DNA of 64,000 nt, taken from NCBI RefSeq assembly GCF_964030975.1, contig NZ_CAXIQH010000001.1, forward strand, positions 806,001 through 870,000, written 5' to 3'. The stretch comes from Tisiphia sp964030975 (GTDB taxonomy: Bacteria; Pseudomonadota; Alphaproteobacteria; Rickettsiales; Rickettsiaceae). Of this stretch, positions 8,440 through 17,358 are shown in pieces. Position 1 is the first letter of the stretch, and the number at the start of each line of letters is the position of its first letter. The position numbers were made by a program, and so were the translations under genes. The notes below the pieces were generated by a model, which saw nothing but the letters and a program-made list of their open reading frames with translations, was not told the origin of the DNA and searched no databases.

Positions 8440-11400
8440 ATGACACTTGCCTTTGGTTTAAATTTTGTTGATTTAAACAATCTACAAGGTCTAAGGAAAT
8501 TAGATGAAATTTTTTTAAATTTCCTGAGTAGTCATAGTTATTCTCTCTATCAAACTATTTTATCATTAAGGGCTAATCCCGATCAAGTCGATCAGAAATA
8601 TTACTCAGAGTTTTTATTAGAAATTTCACCTATTTTCGATGATTTTTTAGCTGAATTATTTGGTATCGAGCAAGAAATAGCAAATATAAGATTCAGTCAT
8701 AAGGAGTTTGATATAATTTATGAATGTAAGAGAAAGTTTGTTCAGCGTATTGCAGTAAAAAAATATCCTCATGAGAAATTACAAGAGATTGATTTTACTA
8801 GTGTAGCAAATTCTCTAGAAAAACTCTTGGGAGTAGGATATCATCCCTCTGCGAAAATAGGATGTCATTCCTGTGTAGGAAGGGATATAGATTCCCGCCT
8901 ACGCGGGAATGACAAAGAAACGTTAGAAGTAGGATATCATCCCTCTGCGAAAATAGGATGCCATTCCTGTGTAGGAAGGGATATAGATTCCCGCCTACGC
9001 GGGAATGACAAAGAAACGTTAGAAGTAGGATATCATCCCTCTGCGAAAATAGGATGCCATTCCTGTGTAGGAAGGGATATAGATTCCCGCCTACGCGGGA
9101 ATGACAAAGAAACGTTAGAAGTAGGATGTCATCTCTCTGCGAAAATAGGATGTCATTCCTGCGTAGGCAGGAATCCAGAAAATGATTTTACAAATAAATT
9201 TGCTCGTCAAGTAATAGAATGGCAATTAGATGCTGAGAAACATGCTTTTGAATTAGATATAGCTGCACAATATGCGGCTTTTATGGTTTATAATATAGCT
9301 AACCCTATTAGCATTGCTCCGCCATTGCGAGGAGTGTGTAAGCACGACGAAGCAATCCAGGAAAATGATGATTATGTGGATTGCTTCGTCGCTACTAAAG
9401 TAGCTCCTCGCAATGACGTTTGGCGTAATGCTAGTCGGGTTAGCTATAACATTGAAAGCCAACTATTTTCTCTACCAAAAAAAATAGATAAAGATAATCT
9501 AATAGATCCTGATAAGGTAGCTAAATATAGAAATCATCCAAGAATAGGATTTGATTATTTAGATTCTACATCTAACCTAGATACGGTTTTAAATAATACT
9601 CATTATTGTATCTATTGTCATAAGCAGGAAAAAGATTCATGCTCTAAAGGATTATTATCAGCTATGTCATCAAAGTCTGGATGTCCGCTAAAACAGAAAA
9701 TTTCTGAGATGAATTATGTAAAATCAAAGGGATTTAATCTAGCTGCCCTTGCTATTATTATCATTGATAATCCAATGGTAGCGGCTACTGGTCATAGGAT
9801 TTGTAATGATTGTTCCAATGCTTGCATTTATCAAAAACAAGAAGCTGTAGATATTCCTCTTGTTGAGTCCAATATCTTAGAAACTACTCTGCTTTTGCCT
9901 TATGGAGTGGAAATATATTTACTACTTACTAATTGGAATCCGCTTAACATTTTTGCTCCTTTACCAAATCCTCCAACTAATTATAAGGTTTTAGTAGTTG
10001 GTCAAGGACCAGCTGGCTTTAGCTTAAGTCATTATTTATTACGAGACGGACATGATGTAGTAGCCATAGATGGTTTAAAAATTACCCCTTTACCTTTTGA
10101 TATTAGCAAGCCTATTAAATATTGGTCTGATTATAAAGAAAATTTATCAGAAAAAATACCTGGAGGGTTTGGCGGGGTAGTCGAATATGGTATTACTCCA
10201 AGATGGGATAAAAATAATTTAACGATATTACGTCTGATACTACAAAGAAATGATCGGTTTAAGCTTTTTGGTGGTGTAAGTTTAGGTAGTAATATAACTA
10301 TGGAGCAGGCGTTTCATTTAGGATTTGACCATGTTGCTTGGTGTGTTGGGGCTGGTAAGCCTAAAATCGTTGAAATGAGGAATTTTCTGGCAAAAGGTGT
10401 TAGAACAGCTTCCGACTTTCTAATGACTTTACAATCAGGAGGAGCTTTTTTAGAGCAATCTACTACTAATTTGCTTATCAGGATGCCTATTGTTATTATT
10501 GGTGGTGGGTTGACCGCTATTGATGCAGCAACTGAAAGCTTAAATTATTATAAGTTACAAGTAGAAAAGTTTCTAAAAAAGTATCAGTTCTCAGTTGAGA
10601 AAAATGGTAAAAAGCATACAGAACAACATTGGACAAATGAGGATAGATTAATAGCTGAAGAATTTATCTTGCACGCAAAGTTATTTAGGCAAGCACAAAA
10701 TAAACAAGCTATCAAGCAAATCCTAGATGAATTAGGCGGAGTAACAATTTATTATAGGGGGAAATTAAAAGATTCTCCTGCCTACAAGTTAAACCCTGAG
10801 GAAGTGATGTATGCTATGGGTGCCGGTGTGAAATTTGTTGAAAATATGATAGCTTTGGGTATTGATATTGATCAGTACAACTATGCTAAATCAATAGAAT
10901 TTGATAATTTAGGTGTAAGGAAAAATTTTAAGGCACGAACTATACTTATGGCAATAGGTATCGATAAAGAGGGAGTAAATAATTGTTTAGAAGACAATGT
11001 CACTTATTTTGGTGATTGTAATCCTTTATATTCTGGAAGTGTGGTTAAAGCTATAGCAAGTAGTAAAGAGGGATACAAAAATATCAGAAAAAAACTTATC
11101 AAAAATAGCCCAAATTTTCCTGGTAGTTATGTGGATTTCTTCGCTAAACTAGATTATCTATTAATGAGTCGTATTGAAGAGGTTAATATTCTCTCTGATA
11201 AGATAGTAGAGCTTGTAATACATTCTCCTCTTGCTGCACATAATTTTCAACCAGGGCAATTTTTCCGTTTGCAAAATTATTCTAGTGATATTTCAAAAAT
11301 TATTGAACCTTTGGCTGTTGCTGGGGCTTATGTTGATTCAGAGAAGGGGTTAATTCATTTGATAGTTTGGCAAAATGGTAAATCAAGTAAACTATGTAGA

Positions 11401-12021
11401 TATTTATCGAAAAATGAGCAGGTAGTACTAATGGGACCTAATGGTAAGCCAACTGAGATATTAAAGGATAGCAATATAGTGTTGGTTGGTGGAGGGGTTG
11501 GAAATGCGGTTTTATGCTCAATGGCTAAGGCTCTTAAAAAGAATAATTGTAAAATTATATATTTTGTCGGTTATAAAAATTTACAAGATAGATTTTATCA
11601 AGAAAAAATTGAAGAATCAGCTGATATAGTAGTTTGGTGTTGTGAAGAGGGGATTTTATCAAAAAATCGATCGCAAGATATTAGTGTTAAGGGTGATTTG
11701 TTGTATGCTATAATGGGGTATTGTTATCTTTGGAAAGATGTGACTATAGATCGGATAATAGCCGCCGGTGTTTCAGAAATGATGCAAGCTATAAGAGATA
11801 TAAAAGATGATTTTTTTGGTAAAAAACCCCAACTAATAGTAAGCATTAACTCTCCTATGCAATGTATGATGAAAGGTATTTGCGGGCAATGTGTTCAAAA
11901 AGTTACAGATGAAAATAGATATATTTTTACTTGTGCCTGCCAGGAGCAAGATGCAAAAATAGTCGATTTCACAGGGCTTAAGAGTCGTTTGGAACAAAAT
12001 TCCCTGCAGGAGAAATTATGA
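8440..12021 (+). CDS. NfnB/GltD-like plus NfnA/PyrK-like fusion flavoprotein with in-frame repeat insertions
   Basis: 1193-aa oxidoreductase. Residues 1-130 are unassigned. Residues about 131-250 are three 32-aa repeats plus a partial fourth, and residues 286-336 are encoded by a second palindromic element. A GltD-type cysteine region follows (HYCIYCHKQ near 388, then GHRICNDCSNACIYQ), then an FAD/NAD site VVGQGPAGFSLSHY near 518 and a second nucleotide site IVIIGGGLTAIDAA near 686. The C-terminus resembles ferredoxin-NADP reductase/PyrK: FQPGQFFRLQN near 938, VLVGGGVGNAVL near 1012, and a [2Fe-2S] ligand set CMMKGICGQC..FTCACQ near 1141. Established relatives are the beta chain of glutamate synthase and the NfnAB/sulfide dehydrogenase complex. 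A single-chain electron-transferring NAD(P)H enzyme is inferred. Its position matches RP005 of R. prowazekii. Confidence 0.85.
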   Translation: MTLAFGLNFVDLNNLQGLRKLDEIFLNFLSSHSYSLYQTILSLRANPDQVDQKYYSEFLLEISPIFDDFLAELFGIEQEIANIRFSHKEFDIIYECKRKFVQRIAVKKYPHEKLQEIDFTSVANSLEKLLGVGYHPSAKIGCHSCVGRDIDSRLRGNDKETLEVGYHPSAKIGCHSCVGRDIDSRLRGNDKETLEVGYHPSAKIGCHSCVGRDIDSRLRGNDKETLEVGCHLSAKIGCHSCVGRNPENDFTNKFARQVIEWQLDAEKHAFELDIAAQYAAFMVYNIANPISIAPPLRGVCKHDEAIQENDDYVDCFVATKVAPRNDVWRNASRVSYNIESQLFSLPKKIDKDNLIDPDKVAKYRNHPRIGFDYLDSTSNLDTVLNNTHYCIYCHKQEKDSCSKGLLSAMSSKSGCPLKQKISEMNYVKSKGFNLAALAIIIIDNPMVAATGHRICNDCSNACIYQKQEAVDIPLVESNILETTLLLPYGVEIYLLLTNWNPLNIFAPLPNPPTNYKVLVVGQGPAGFSLSHYLLRDGHDVVAIDGLKITPLPFDISKPIKYWSDYKENLSEKIPGGFGGVVEYGITPRWDKNNLTILRLILQRNDRFKLFGGVSLGSNITMEQAFHLGFDHVAWCVGAGKPKIVEMRNFLAKGVRTASDFLMTLQSGGAFLEQSTTNLLIRMPIVIIGGGLTAIDAATESLNYYKLQVEKFLKKYQFSVEKNGKKHTEQHWTNEDRLIAEEFILHAKLFRQAQNKQAIKQILDELGGVTIYYRGKLKDSPAYKLNPEEVMYAMGAGVKFVENMIALGIDIDQYNYAKSIEFDNLGVRKNFKARTILMAIGIDKEGVNNCLEDNVTYFGDCNPLYSGSVVKAIASSKEGYKNIRKKLIKNSPNFPGSYVDFFAKLDYLLMSRIEEVNILSDKIVELVIHSPLAAHNFQPGQFFRLQNYSSDISKIIEPLAVAGAYVDSEKGLIHLIVWQNGKSSKLCRYLSKNEQVVLMGPNGKPTEILKDSNIVLVGGGVGNAVLCSMAKALKKNNCKIIYFVGYKNLQDRFYQEKIEESADIVVWCCEEGILSKNRSQDISVKGDLLYAIMGYCYLWKDVTIDRIIAAGVSEMMQAIRDIKDDFFGKKPQLIVSINSPMQCMMKGICGQCVQKVTDENRYIFTCACQEQDAKIVDFTGLKSRLEQNSLQEKL
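8833..9185 (+). repeat. In-frame tandem 96-bp palindromic-element repeat inside the Nfn-like gene
   Basis: Copies start at 8833, 8929 and 9025 with a period of exactly 96 bp (32 codons), and a degenerate fourth starts at 9121. Copies 2 and 3 look identical and copy 1 differs at one base. Each contains the GTCATTCC / ATTCCCGCCTACGCGGGAATGAC hairpin seen in intergenic repeats. The encoded peptide includes SAKIGCHSCVGRD and DSRLRGNDKETLE. No stop codon arises, so the host protein stays open. Confidence 0.95.
9296..9446 (+). repeat. TA-flanked palindromic element inserted in frame in the Nfn-like gene
   Basis: 151-bp element beginning TAGCTAACCCTATTAGCATT and ending GCTAGTCGGGTTAGCTA, bounded by TA on each side (9294-9295, 9447-9448). 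With the duplicated TA the insertion is 153 bp, or 51 codons. Removing it joins MVYN to NIESQ in frame. The core is the GTCATTGCGAGG-type hairpin. Confidence 0.85.
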
Positions 12022-12032
12022 TTAATTTTTCG

Positions 12033-12350
12033 TTACGGTATATAGATTGTAGTTTTTATGCTATGTATAGCCTTAAAACCCAGATAAACCGAAATACGCT
12101 CAATGATTATTTGTTGAAAGTATGATATTTCTAAAGCAATACTCGAATTTTCTGCTTGTACGTGTAAAATATTTATTAACTGTCCTTTCTCTTTAACTTT
12201 AGCTATTTTTAGAGGAATAGTTTTGCTACTAAATTTTGATCCAACAATCTTACTCCAATTAACCATAATTTCTGCAAGCAATGGGTGCTGCTTGCCAAAG
12301 ATTCGTCTAATAATTATGTTGATGTCATGGCTGAGCGGTTTCATGTGCAA
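12033..12350 (-). CDS. DciA-like (DUF721) helicase-operator protein
   Basis: 105-aa protein with the DUF721 pattern: LAEIMVNWSKIVGSKFSSKTIPLKI, then a beta-rich segment ending in LHVQAENSSIALEISYFQQIIIERI. DciA is the ancestral loader of the DnaB replicative helicase in most bacteria lacking DnaC/DnaI. It overlaps the upstream WecA-like gene by 26 bp and ends only 11 bp from the convergent Nfn-like gene. It lies within 8 kb of the origin. Family assignment rests on pattern only, so the symbol is withheld. Confidence 0.7.
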   Translation of the reverse strand: MHMKPLSHDINIIIRRIFGKQHPLLAEIMVNWSKIVGSKFSSKTIPLKIAKVKEKGQLINILHVQAENSSIALEISYFQQIIIERISVYLGFKAIHSIKTTIYIP

Positions 12351-13344
12351 AATTAATGATTGTAACCATTACTACTAATACAGCAAAAATAATTGATACC
12401 AAAGGAAAATACAGAGAAGAGATTGATAATACCATCAGTAATATATTGCATATTATAATTCTATACACTACTTCCCTATGAGTTTTACCATTTCTAACTG
12501 CTTTTTGAAAAAAATGCTTTAAGTGAGGTTGCCAAATCTTTTCCTTATTAAGTAGCCTAATTAATATGGTTAATCCTCCATCGGTCATGTAATATAAACT
12601 AGCAATAGATGAAGCAATAAATAAATCAATACTAGAAGCTGAAATAAGTAGCAAACATAAACCTAGTAAGAATCCTAAACTTATACTGCCTATGTCTCCT
12701 ATAAATATTTTAGCAGGATGCCAATTAAATATTAAAAAACCTATAGAACATCCCAATATAATGACGTTAAGTATAATTATAAAATTTATATTTATTATTA
12801 TATCAGATTTTAAATAACAGAGTATCAATATAGTGATGGATAAATGAATAGATTCAGCACCACTAATACCATCTATTCCATCAAGAAAATTATAAATATT
12901 TAAAAAGGTAACCAAGTATAGTATAGATAACACAAAATCAATATATAATGGTAATTCGTGATGAAACAATAATGCTGGAGATAAAAATAATACAACGCTT
13001 ATTGTAGAACAAATTATGTGAACAATTAGTCTTATAAATACAGGAATAGAGATAAGATCATCTAAAAAAGAAATTGTAGAAATGATCAGCAATAAAGGTA
13101 CAATCTTAATTGAGTTTATCAGCGTTTTTGTTACAAAATATTCATAGGTGATAAGACCAATTATTGTCACTATTACTATAGCAAGCCCACCTCCTCTTGG
13201 TGTAATTCTATTGTGTACTCTACGTGGATCCGGTATATCCACCATTCCAAAAGATGGAAGATTGAAAATCAATAACCAAGTAAGAAAGCTTGTTACTATA
13301 AGAGATAACAAAAATAAAAAACTATAATTAATAAAATCACTCAT
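12325..13344 (-). CDS. Undecaprenyl-phosphate GlcNAc-1-phosphate transferase family (WecA/TagO/MraY superfamily)
   Basis: 339-aa polytopic membrane enzyme moving a sugar-1-phosphate onto undecaprenyl phosphate. Seen are the DPRRVHNRITPRGGG cytosolic loop, the Mg-binding FLDDLIS, the catalytic NFLDGIDGISGAES, and FIGDIGSISLGFLLG. The final loop is HLKHFFQKAV followed by NGKTHREV, which differs from the MraY pattern and favours WecA-like enzymes. It probably starts the glycan exported by the ABC transporter at 6711-8224 (inference). It overlaps radC by 4 bp. Confidence 0.88.
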   Translation of the reverse strand: MSDFINYSFLFLLSLIVTSFLTWLLIFNLPSFGMVDIPDPRRVHNRITPRGGGLAIVIVTIIGLITYEYFVTKTLINSIKIVPLLLIISTISFLDDLISIPVFIRLIVHIICSTISVVLFLSPALLFHHELPLYIDFVLSILYLVTFLNIYNFLDGIDGISGAESIHLSITILILCYLKSDIIININFIIILNVIILGCSIGFLIFNWHPAKIFIGDIGSISLGFLLGLCLLLISASSIDLFIASSIASLYYMTDGGLTILIRLLNKEKIWQPHLKHFFQKAVRNGKTHREVVYRIIICNILLMVLSISSLYFPLVSIIFAVLVVMVTIINFAHETAQP

Positions 13345-14021
13345 AACAACATATTAGATTTAAAACTGAAATATTCATTGGCTGCAATAATTACGTGGTC
13401 GTGAACAGATATATTCACATTAGCACAAGTTTCTACTATTTTGTGTGTTAATTTAATGTCAGTATTTGAAGGTTTACTAACACCACTTGGATGATTATGT
13501 ACTAATATAATTGCCCCAGCTTCATTAAATAAAGCTCTTTTAATTATTTCTCTTGGATATATTGTTGCCTGATCTATGGTGCCTTGGCTTAAAACTTCAT
13601 CAGCAATCAGGACATTCTTTTTATTTAGAAATAAGATACGAAACTGTTCTGTCTTCATATTACCCATCGTTGCTTTTAGATAGTCTATTAGAATACTCCA
13701 AGAGCTAATGACATTTTGATTGATTACTTTTTGTTTTAGCATCCTATTAGTTAGTTCACGTATAATAACAAAATTTACATATAAATTATCATTAGTTCCT
13801 TTAATATTAAGCAGTTTTTCTTTATCTGTATTTATTAAATCAGCGAGACTACCAAATCGTGTTAGTAATTCCTTTGCTAATGGTTTTACATCTTTTCTAG
13901 GTATTGCAGAAAATAATATCATTTCAAGCAATTCATAATCCGCAAGATTCTCTGCAGAAACAATAATACGTTGCTTTAGACGTTGTCTGTGTCCAATATA
14001 ATGAGGAGTATCATCTTTCAT
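13341..14021 (-). CDS. radC: RadC-family JAMM/MPN protein
   Basis: 226 aa. The N-terminal helix-hairpin-helix part (ADYELLEMILFSAIPRKDVKPLAKELL) is followed by the MPN/JAMM metal site HNHPSGVSKPSNTD. The biochemical role of RadC is unsettled; it is no longer regarded as a firm repair protein. It lies between map and the WecA-like gene in a tight minus-strand operon, as in R. prowazekii. Confidence 0.93.
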   Translation of the reverse strand: MKDDTPHYIGHRQRLKQRIIVSAENLADYELLEMILFSAIPRKDVKPLAKELLTRFGSLADLINTDKEKLLNIKGTNDNLYVNFVIIRELTNRMLKQKVINQNVISSWSILIDYLKATMGNMKTEQFRILFLNKKNVLIADEVLSQGTIDQATIYPREIIKRALFNEAGAIILVHNHPSGVSKPSNTDIKLTHKIVETCANVNISVHDHVIIAANEYFSFKSNMLL

Positions 14022-14030
14022 ATTGTTCTA

Positions 14031-14822
14031 TCATAAATCTGTTTTATAAGGTGGATATGTTAAATGTTTTGGTGACAAAGTAAAAATGTCAAAACCATCT
14101 TTAGTCACACCTAAACTATGTTCAAATTGTGCTGATAATGATTTATCACTTGTGGTGACTGTCCAATCGTCTAATTTACTTAAATGGGTGGAGTGATGTC
14201 CAGTATTTACCATTGGTTCAATAGTAAAAAACATACCTTCCTCCAATATCAAACCAGTATCAGCTTTACCGTAATGTAGAATAGTTGGCTCTGTATGGAA
14301 TATACGTCCTATCCCGTGACCAGTATAATTTCTAACAACTGAATAATTATGCTTCTCAGCATAAGTTTGTATAGCATTTCCGATAGTTCCTAAATGTACT
14401 CCTGGTTTCACTAATTCAATTCCTATCATCATAGCATCATAAGTAACTTGCACTAAGCGTTTTGCTTTAATTCCGACATCGCCAACGTAATACATTCGAC
14501 TAGTATCACCATGCCATCCGTCGACAATTACGGTAACGTCAATGTTTATTATATCACCATTCTTAAGGGGTTTATCATTTGGAATACCATGGCATACTAC
14601 ATGATTAACAGAAGTACAAATTGATTTTGGGAAGCCATTATAGTTTAAAGGTGCAGGAATTGCATTATTGGATACAATAAAGTCATGGCAGAGATCATTT
14701 AAATAGAGGGTACTTACTCCTGGTTTTACATAATTAGTAATGAAATCTAAGGTTTCTGCAGCAAGTTTGCCTGCAATATGCATTTTCTTAAAGTCTTCTG
14801 GTGTATGAATGGTTATGGTCAT
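14031..14822 (-). CDS. map: Methionine aminopeptidase, type I
   Basis: Removes the initiator methionine from nascent proteins. Five metal ligands are visible: Asp in NIDVTVIVDGWHGD, a second Asp in GDTSRMYY, His in GHGIGRIFHTEP, Glu in FTIEPMVNTG and Glu in AQFEHSLGVT. The substrate His is in VVCHGIPN. At 263 aa it is full length. It leads the minus-strand run map-radC-wecA-like-dciA, 9 bp before radC. Confidence 0.97.
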   Translation of the reverse strand: MTITIHTPEDFKKMHIAGKLAAETLDFITNYVKPGVSTLYLNDLCHDFIVSNNAIPAPLNYNGFPKSICTSVNHVVCHGIPNDKPLKNGDIINIDVTVIVDGWHGDTSRMYYVGDVGIKAKRLVQVTYDAMMIGIELVKPGVHLGTIGNAIQTYAEKHNYSVVRNYTGHGIGRIFHTEPTILHYGKADTGLILEEGMFFTIEPMVNTGHHSTHLSKLDDWTVTTSDKSLSAQFEHSLGVTKDGFDIFTLSPKHLTYPPYKTDL

Positions 14823-14864
14823 AAAATAATTAACTTTTTTTATTAAAATTATCTATTGAAAGTA

Positions 14865-15166
14865 TAGTTAACCTGATTAGTATTACTAAGTCATTGCGAG
14901 GAAGCATGAGCTGACGAAGCAATTGTAAGTTGTCATTCCCGTGGCTTCCATGTCATTCCCGCGTAGGCGGGAATCTAAGATCCCTGCTTTCGCAGGGATG
15001 ACACAAAAAGGATTGCCACGTCGCCACTTTAGTGGCGACTCGCAATGACGTTGACCACATACAACTTTTAAAGTACACTATCTAAAACCGCTTCCTCTTC
15101 TAACTTTCGATAGCTGTAACCAAAGCGGATCCTCTCAATGACGAGTAATACTAATCAGGTTAGCTA
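14865..15166. repeat. Composite palindromic repeat between map and ctaG
   Basis: 302 bp bounded by TAGTTAACCTGATTAGTATT and its near-complement AATACTAATCAGGTTAGCTA, with TA on both sides. Inside are GTCATTGCGAGG-type and GTCATTCCCGCG-type hairpins and a copy of the GACGTTGACCACATAC ... CTTTCGATAGCTG block that recurs at 24481, 37203 and 57049. This is a repeat-within-repeat. No gene is visible in the 380-bp gap. Confidence 0.8.
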
Positions 15167-15201
15167 TAGAAATATATACTAAATTTCTATTTTTTAAATT
15201 A

Positions 15202-15774
15202 TTATTTGAATTTCATTGGTTCTTTTTCAACAACTCTTACCTTGTAAAAACTATAAGATAGGGTTATTGTATCAACATCATTCATTTCTTTATCTTCTTC
15301 AAAATCAGAATCTATAAAAAATGTTACGGGCATTAACATTTTTTCTCTTGCTTTTAACAGCTGTTCTTCAAAACAAAAACAATGTACTTTAACAAAATAC
15401 TTACCGGCTTTATTAGGTGTAACATTATAAACAGAAGTTCCTATTATATCATCATTACTTAGATTTTCAGACTCATAAAAAATTAGTGTATTTTGTCCTG
15501 GGATAACTGTAGCCCTTCTTTGTTTAGGAATAAATCGCCAAGGTAAATTACTATCAACATTAGAATCAAATTCTATAGTTATCACTCTAGTTCCCTTTTT
15601 AGGAGAATATATATTAAGCTCCTGTCTTGCTGTGGTACCGCCATAGCCAGTGACTTTACAAAATAAATTGTAAATTGGTATCGATGCAAAGCTTAAAAAA
15701 ACCATACTAAATGCTAAGCTAACTAAGGCTAAAGCAAACTTCCTATTGGAACTTTTGTTAGATTTATGTAACAC
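15202..15774 (-). CDS. ctaG: Cytochrome c oxidase assembly protein CtaG (Cox11)
   Basis: Copper chaperone for the CuB site of cytochrome c oxidase. There is one N-terminal membrane anchor (ALALVSLAFSMVFLSFASIP) followed by the family segment YNLFCKVTGYGGTT. The periplasmic domain has the copper-binding CFCFEEQ motif after KVH and a C-terminal FFIDSDFEEDKEM. At 190 aa it has the standard length. Confidence 0.95.
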   Translation of the reverse strand: MLHKSNKSSNRKFALALVSLAFSMVFLSFASIPIYNLFCKVTGYGGTTARQELNIYSPKKGTRVITIEFDSNVDSNLPWRFIPKQRRATVIPGQNTLIFYESENLSNDDIIGTSVYNVTPNKAGKYFVKVHCFCFEEQLLKAREKMLMPVTFFIDSDFEEDKEMNDVDTITLSYSFYKVRVVEKEPMKFK

Positions 15775-15789
15775 TATCTTGCTCTCTTA

Positions 15790-15924
15790 TAGCTAACCTG
15801 ATTATCGTTACTCCGTCATTGCGAGACCACGTGAGTGTAGTGGCAATCCACATTTATTTAGATTGCCACGTTGCTACTAAAGTAGCTCCTCGCAATGACA
15901 GAGTAATGCTAATCGAGTTAGCTA
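15790..15924. repeat. TA-flanked palindromic element upstream of ctaG
   Basis: 135 bp, beginning TAGCTAACCTGATTATCGTT and ending GCTAATCGAGTTAGCTA, with flanking TA at 15788-15789 and 15925-15926. The core hairpin is GTCATTGCGAGACCACG ... CTCGCAATGAC. It starts 15 bp upstream of the ctaG start codon, so the ctaG promoter must lie inside or beyond it. Confidence 0.85.
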
Positions 15925-16070
15925 TAAAAAATTAAATTCCAACTTTTTACGAAAAGTCTATTTATAATATCTTAAACTTATGATATTATATACTCGTTTT
16001 AAATCTTTTTAAGTAAAGAGTTCTATTTTAATAAAGCAATCTACTTAGCGATCTATTTTAAAGGTATTAT

Positions 16071-16952
16071 ATGACTAACAAAATTAGTGTGCCAGTAATT
16101 TCTGCAGAATCAGGGTTTTATCAATATTTGCAAAAAATTAATAAAATCCCATCACTTTCACAAGAAGAGGAATTTCTACTTGCTAAAGCCTATCTTGAAC
16201 AAAATGATCTAGAAGCTGCTCATAAGTTAGTAACTAGCCACTTGAAATTAGTAGCAAAAATTGCCATTAAATATAGAAATTATGGACTACCTCTAAATGA
16301 GCTTGTATCAGAAGGAAATTTAGGTCTGATGCAAGCAGTAAAGAAATATAATCCTGATTTAGGTTTTCGCTTGTCTACTTATGCTTTGTGGTGGGTTAAA
16401 GCTTCAATCCATGAATATGTCTTGAGATCTTGGTCTTTGGTTAAAATGGGTACTACAGCAGCACAAAAAAAGTTATTCTTTAGTCTTGGTAAAATTAAGC
16501 ATAAAATTGCTAACTTATATTCAAGAACTGTTACAGATCAAGATTTTGCTCAAATTGCTCAAGAGCTTGGAGTGACTACCAATGAAGTTAGTGAAATGAA
16601 TGCTAGATTATCTGGTCCGGACTTATCATTGAACAATTTGGTAAATAGTGATGATAATGGCGGTAGCGAATTAATTGAATTTTTACCAGAAACTCGTCCA
16701 AGTCAAGAACTAAGATTAATTAGCCAAGAGGATTCTGCTAATAAACATAATTTGTTAACTCAAGCGATGAAGATATTGAATGATCGTGAATTACATATTC
16801 TCACTGAGCGTAAATTAACAGATTCTCCGAAAACTTTGGATATTCTTAGTATGGAATATAAAATTTCTAAGGAAAGAATTAGACAGATTGAAAATACCGC
16901 ATTTGAGAAAGTGAAAAACTTTATACTTCAACAAATACCAAAACCTGTTTAA
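16071..16952 (+). CDS. rpoH: RNA polymerase sigma-32 (heat-shock sigma factor)
   Basis: 293-aa group sigma-32 protein. Region 2 is clear (ELVSEGNLGLMQAVKKYNP, FRLSTYALWWVKASIHEYVLRSW). The RpoH box reads AAQKKLFFSLGKIKHKI, and region 4 ends in YKISKERIRQIENTAFEKV. It directs transcription of heat-shock genes. It stands alone on the plus strand and is flanked by repeats. Confidence 0.96.
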   Translation: MTNKISVPVISAESGFYQYLQKINKIPSLSQEEEFLLAKAYLEQNDLEAAHKLVTSHLKLVAKIAIKYRNYGLPLNELVSEGNLGLMQAVKKYNPDLGFRLSTYALWWVKASIHEYVLRSWSLVKMGTTAAQKKLFFSLGKIKHKIANLYSRTVTDQDFAQIAQELGVTTNEVSEMNARLSGPDLSLNNLVNSDDNGGSELIEFLPETRPSQELRLISQEDSANKHNLLTQAMKILNDRELHILTERKLTDSPKTLDILSMEYKISKERIRQIENTAFEKVKNFILQQIPKPV

Positions 16953-17020
16953 ACCTCAATTTTGGATATAGTTGGTTTGGTAGGTTTTATGCAGTAAGCA
17001 ACAAGAGTAGACAAAATCAT

Positions 17021-17245
17021 AGTACCCTACATTTTTTATTTTGTAGTGAAAGTGTAATTCGACATAATGTACCAATTTAAGGAAAAAAACGATCTCTAAC
17101 TGTCATTGCGAGGAGCCACTTTAGGTGACGAAGCAATTTTTTTGTCATCCCTGCGAAAGCAGGGATATAGATTCCCGCCGTTGCTAAGAATGACATCTTA
17201 CAATTGCTTCGTCGTGCTTACACACTCCTCGCAATGACGCCCGGT
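17021..17245. repeat. Repeat block between rpoH and znuB
   Basis: The 406-bp gap holds a segment starting AGTACCCTACATTTTTTATT that recurs almost unchanged at 56701-56790 and in reverse near 43120-43145. A GTCATTGCGAGGAGCC ... CTCCTCGCAATGACG palindrome with a nested CATCCCTGCGAAAGCAGGGAT hairpin follows. No gene is visible. Confidence 0.75.
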
Positions 17246-17358
17246 TGTTTTCCCTATGACTTTTAAATACCATTAATGTGAATTACTAATAATATATACC
17301 ACAAAAATAATTAAGCACTAAGTGCTATTCTCAACTTATTTATTAAAAATCGTATTAA

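Noticed and set aside
8833..9185. CRISPR array
   Set aside because: The 96-bp units are contiguous without variable spacers, are in frame within a gene, and contain the palindromic-element hairpin. No cas genes are nearby.
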